Shown in pieces: positions 54,724 through 57,233 of a stretch of 57,233 nt of DNA. The DNA is from an uncultured Oscillospiraceae bacterium (GTDB lineage: Bacteria; Bacillota; Clostridia; Oscillospirales; Oscillospiraceae), in assembly GCA_934591815.1 (NCBI GenBank), contig CAKTPV010000014.1:1-57233 (forward strand), read 5' to 3'. How positions within the stretch are numbered: position 1 is the first letter of the stretch; the number at the start of each line of letters is the position of its first letter. Position numbers and translations under genes: made by a program. The notes below the pieces were generated by a model, which worked only from the letters and a program-made list of their open reading frames with translations, was not told the origin of the DNA and did not search any database.

Positions 54724-55098
54724 ATGAGAATTAGTCATTTAGATCATCTTGTGCTAACTATATCTGATTTAGAAAAAAGTTTGCGCTTCTATGGCAATGT
54801 TCTCGATATGAGGGTTGAAAGAACCGGACAAAAGTGGGCAGTCCGTTTTGGTAAGCAGAAGATTAATTTTCATGTCAGGCCTGCTGAATTCCTCCCCGCC
54901 GCAAAAGCCCCTACACCAGGGAGCGCTGATTTATGTCTGATTACAGAAGACTCCTTGGAGAGTGTTTTAAGCGAACTTAATGAAAAAGGCGTGGCTATTG
55001 AAGAGGGAATTGTTCAAAGGACTGGTTCCCAAGGCCCTATTAGTAGCATATACATCCGTGACCCAGATCAAAATTTGATTGAAATTGGCAGATATTAA
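54724..55098 (+). CDS. VOC superfamily (glyoxalase-like) protein
   Basis: 124 residues: HLDHLVLTISDLEKSLRFYGNVLDM at the N-terminus and YIRDPDQNLIEIGRY at the end, with the metal His/Glu pattern of VOC enzymes. The closest look is the YwkD-like/virulence-annotated branch. Role in operon B could be epimerisation or detoxification. ATGGAGAGCG precedes the ATG; last gene before the terminator. Confidence 0.88.
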   Translation: MRISHLDHLVLTISDLEKSLRFYGNVLDMRVERTGQKWAVRFGKQKINFHVRPAEFLPAAKAPTPGSADLCLITEDSLESVLSELNEKGVAIEEGIVQRTGSQGPISSIYIRDPDQNLIEIGRY

Positions 55099-55194
55099 CT
55101 ATTATATTATTTGCTTCCGCTCATAATCTTTTAGATACGTCGCTTGCCAGTGCGAAAGAGCACTTCGGTTCATCTCTAGACACCCCCTCCCTAA

Positions 55195-55233
55195 AAATCG
55201 CCCTTTTATTTCTAAAAGGGCGATTTGTTTTTT
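55195..55233 (+). terminator. terminator of operon B
   Basis: A 14-bp perfect stem AAATCGCCCTTTTA / TAAAAGGGCGATTT, four-base loop, then GTTTTTT, about 100 bp after the VOC gene. Confidence 0.9.
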
Positions 55234-55296
55234 GAACCGTATTGAAAAATATAAATTCTTTATTGTCTTTTGAGACATTACTTCACTGACTTTTGG

Positions 55297-56220
55297 CTAT
55301 GCTACATCCCACCTTATAGTTACACGCAGCTGCTTGCGCAGGTAGCTCTCGATCAGCTTCGGCATCCCCTGCGCGATGTACTTCCCCTTGCGCACATCCT
55401 CCGAGATCGCCCACGGCAGCCCGTTCTCCCGCCGCTGCTTGGGCGGCGTATGCTGCCGCAGCAGATCGTACACGTCCTCCCGGAACGTGAGGACATTCTC
55501 AAACGCCATGCGCCCACGCTCCACAGCGTCCCGCTCCGCGCCCGTCCATGCGTCGGAGGCCAGCCGCAGCCCCATGCCCTTGATGCGCCGGTACGCCGTG
55601 TGTAGCGGCGGCACATCGGCGGGCAGCGGGTCGAGCCGGTCGGTGGGATACAGAACGCGCACCTCGAACATACCCTGTACGCCCTCCGGCAGCGTGAGCC
55701 GCAGCCCCATGACCTCCGCGTCGCTGTACGGCTCGGTATCGGTCTGGCAGTCCCGCTGCGCCCAGTAGTCCCGCAGCCACGCGCACACCGGCGCGAACTG
55801 CTCCTGCGGCACTTGCAGGGACACAACACTTTCGCCGATCAGCGACCGGCTTCGCAGGTTATGACCGTCCGCCGCCATCGGTGTGCCGCACTCGGGGCAG
55901 GCAAGGGCGGGCAAGTCCCATCCGTTATCCGCGTGGGCATCGAAGATCGGGTGGTGACAGTTGGGGCAGTGGTAGTGGGGAGGCAGCGGGTTGACCGGCG
56001 TCGCGCCCAGCAGATGCGCCAGCAGCGAGTCGTTGGTGCAGCCCAGCACCAGCACGTTTTCCCCGCCGAACGCCCGGCGCAGCGCCGCTGTGCAGTACCA
56101 CATGGCCAGCAGCGGCCCGCCCCGCGTCAGCCGCTGCTCCTCCAGCAGTCGTCCGTAGACAGAGAATGCCCCCGCACCGTAATGCTCCTCCGTCAGCCGT
56201 AACAGAAAATCCTTTGTCAT
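55297..56220 (-). CDS. stand-alone PolC-like zinc-motif protein
   Basis: 307 residues. Residues ~60-120 resemble the entrance to the PolC palm: LLGATPVNPLPPHYHCPNC...CPECG...DGHNL matches PolC's TEVNPLPPHYxCPxC...CPxCG...DGHD with its four zinc cysteines. Polymerase motifs (DIDLNF and catalytic Asp) do not follow; the C-terminal ~180 residues are unrelated to anything I know. AAGGAGGG precedes ATG 56220 and TATAAT lies at 56254-56259 (minus). It may be a decayed or repurposed PolC paralog. Confidence 0.6.
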   Translation of the reverse strand: MTKDFLLRLTEEHYGAGAFSVYGRLLEEQRLTRGGPLLAMWYCTAALRRAFGGENVLVLGCTNDSLLAHLLGATPVNPLPPHYHCPNCHHPIFDAHADNGWDLPALACPECGTPMAADGHNLRSRSLIGESVVSLQVPQEQFAPVCAWLRDYWAQRDCQTDTEPYSDAEVMGLRLTLPEGVQGMFEVRVLYPTDRLDPLPADVPPLHTAYRRIKGMGLRLASDAWTGAERDAVERGRMAFENVLTFREDVYDLLRQHTPPKQRRENGLPWAISEDVRKGKYIAQGMPKLIESYLRKQLRVTIRWDVA

Positions 56221-56304
56221 TGTACGCCCTCCTTGTCCGTCATGATAAAAAACATTATAGCACATTGCGTGGACAGGGGGTGTCACAGTACAAAGAAGAC
56301 GGTG

Positions 56305-56333
56305 CATTTTGCGCTGCTGGAAACAATAAAAGG
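56305..56333 (+). repeat. dispersed repeat, copy 3 (partial)
   Basis: GCATTTTGCGCTGCTGGAAA onward matches the repeat of 34353 and 35192 for 28 bases ending AATAAAAGG. It lies 85 bp upstream of the PolC-like gene start, 21 kb from the other copies. Confidence 0.85.
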
Positions 56334-56421
56334 CAGCGTAAGAATGCCGCTTCAACCTCTGCGGCAGGCAGCAATATAAGTAAAGCGCAGGGAGCCGGTC
56401 ATTTGACCGGCTCCCTATGCT

Positions 56422-56601
56422 TTATGACTCCTTCAGCCACCGCTGGAAGTCCTCTAAGGTGATGGCCCCCCTCGTCGTATTTCTTTTTCTGCGCGCTGGC
56501 TTGTTCGCTCCAAGCGTAGAAATCCTCGTCGGATATGCGCCCGGTCTGCGCAAAGTAGCGCCCGCAGTTCTTGCAGCGCCGCCCGGTAAAGTTGTACCTC
56601 A
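56422..56601 (-). pseudogene. zinc-ribbon protein fragment (DUF6076-like), frameshifted
   Basis: Reads RYNFTGRRCKNCGRYFAQTG, then ISDEDFYAWSEQASAQKKKYDEG, where a G-run (about 56466-56471) shifts the frame; the other frame continues GAITLEDFQRWLKES and stops at 56422. The N-terminal part is missing, replaced by the relaxase fragment on the opposite strand. Confidence 0.55.
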
Positions 56602-56921
56602 TGGGGGAGGGTATTCCCAAAGACATGGACGCCGCCTACGAATGGTTCGCGGCGGCGCGGGATAACGGCCACGCCTACGCGGAATTTTTCTTGAAACGCA
56701 TGGAGCGTGGCGAACAGGAGCTGCCCTCCGTCCTGTTGTCAGCCACCCGGCTGCTCTACCATATGGGCAATATCTTTCGGGACAACGCCCCGGCTCCCGC
56801 TGCCAACGGTGTCCAAATCGACCGCAAGCGGCTGGCACGGCTGCGGGAAAAGAAGATGGCCATGGGCCATAAATGGAACGACCATGAGAATGAGCAGAGC
56901 CACGGCATGGACGGTATGTAA
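56571..56921 (+). pseudogene. C-terminal fragment of an ICE relaxase
   Basis: About 110 codons from roughly 56590: KLYLMGEGIPKDMDAAYEWF, NGHAYAEFFLKRMERG, LSATRLLYHMGNIFRDN, IDRKRLARLREKKMAMGHK. A Sel1-like repeat followed by this basic end is typical of relaxases of Tn1549-like conjugative elements. The relaxase domain itself is gone. Confidence 0.7.
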
Positions 56922-56972
56922 GAAGTGCAAAACCCATGCCTCAATGAACGAAGAATAGTAGAGACAGAACTG

Positions 56973-57233
56973 CTATAATAAATGCCCATCCATAATATCC
57001 TTGAGTGCATCAATAATTTTCCCGTAGTGCTTTTTGATTTTTTTATTTTCGGTATATACGGCATCAAAACGCACGAGACGATCTACGATATGTTCTGCGA
57101 TGGTGCTTTTGTAATCTTCTGCATCTTCGTATCTGCGTATTATCAAATTTCCACACGATTCCTCATCAAGAAGACGGGAATAGAGATCATTAACGGCAAT
57201 CTCACGAACAACAGCGACTTCGTTTTCGCTGAC
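56973..57233 (-). CDS. unrecognised protein, C-terminal part (continues beyond window)
   Basis: 86 codons open to the window edge, ending in IVDRLVRFDAVYTENKKIKK...IIDALKDIMDGHLL. Helical, charged, no motif I recognise. Codon usage is AT-rich compared with the first half of the window. A real but partial gene is likely, given the uninterrupted frame. Confidence 0.5.
   Translation of the reverse strand, partial: VSENEVAVVREIAVNDLYSRLLDEESCGNLIIRRYEDAEDYKSTIAEHIVDRLVRFDAVYTENKKIKKHYGKIIDALKDIMDGHLL

Overview
The window looks like chromosome of a spore-forming, anaerobic, gut-type Firmicute. The family Oscillospiraceae (clostridial cluster IV) is the best fit, but this is inference: the evidence is spoIIE, YedF/DUF3343 selenium genes, an ANTAR-regulated glutamine cluster, type III glutamine synthetase, NifS/NifU-type Fe-S assembly and many Oscillospiraceae-like proteins. 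The first 32 kb is GC-rich, compact and ordinary in gene density. From about 32.7 kb onward GC falls and the DNA is a mosaic of catabolic operons, insertion-sequence scars, truncated genes and a toxin-antitoxin pair, as expected of an accessory region.

Region 1 (0-10.6 kb): 3' part of tRNA-Trp; DUF3784 protein; small membrane protein and SpoIIE; a lipoprotein; a glycerate kinase fused to 5-formyltetrahydrofolate cyclo-ligase; a three-gene selenium/sulfur-transfer cluster (class V aminotransferase, DUF3343, YedF); an OmpR-type two-component system divergent from a DegV protein. Region 2 (10.7-16.3 kb): a translationally coupled operon behind a long structured leader, with a cyclo-ligase-like protein, BMP-type nucleoside ABC transporter (ATPase, two permeases) and BMP lipoprotein. 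Region 3 (16.4-18.1 kb): iscS-iscU with a clear sigma-A promoter and a possible Rrf2-type operator. Region 4 (18.4-28.1 kb): a glutamine regulon: glnN (GSIII), a three-piece ferredoxin-type glutamate synthase, a divergent type I glutamine synthetase, an ANTAR antiterminator and pyrG. Three separate transcripts (glnN, glutamate synthase, pyrG) begin with the same device, a 5-bp hairpin with a six-base loop overlapping an intrinsic terminator, which is the expected target type of the ANTAR protein encoded between them.

Region 5 (28.5-34.1 kb): creatininase-family enzyme plus NhaC antiporter, an ABC exporter, a surface-protein tail and an ArsB/NhaD-like carrier. Region 6 (34.2-38.9 kb): HepT-MntA toxin-antitoxin module between two 35-bp direct repeats, LURP-one protein, DUF4317 fragment, rpoN (sigma-54), IS66 and IS1595 remnants. 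Region 7 (38.3-55.2 kb): two catabolic operons, each with a -24/-12 sigma-54 promoter and, about 70 bp upstream, the same inverted repeat TGTTTCA-N21-TGAAACA. Operon A carries an aromatic-acid-exporter-like protein, a LeuCD-type hydro-lyase and a PrpF-type isomerase (an arrangement like the 3-methylitaconate/2,3-dimethylmalate steps of nicotinate fermentation). Operon B carries an amidohydrolase, an AGCS symporter, a CaiB-type CoA-transferase, an HMG-CoA-lyase-type enzyme and a VOC protein. A PrpR-type sigma-54 activator lies next to operon B but is split by a one-base frameshift. Between them is a separate CdaR-regulated glycerate module. Region 8 (55.3-57.2 kb): a stand-alone PolC-like protein, a frameshifted zinc-ribbon fragment and the tail of an ICE-type relaxase.

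The best candidate for a new system is the two-operon sigma-54 regulon (with rpoN and its probable activator in the same window); next are the three-leader ANTAR glutamine/CTP regulon and the BMP transporter/cyclo-ligase-like operon with its uncharacterised leader.
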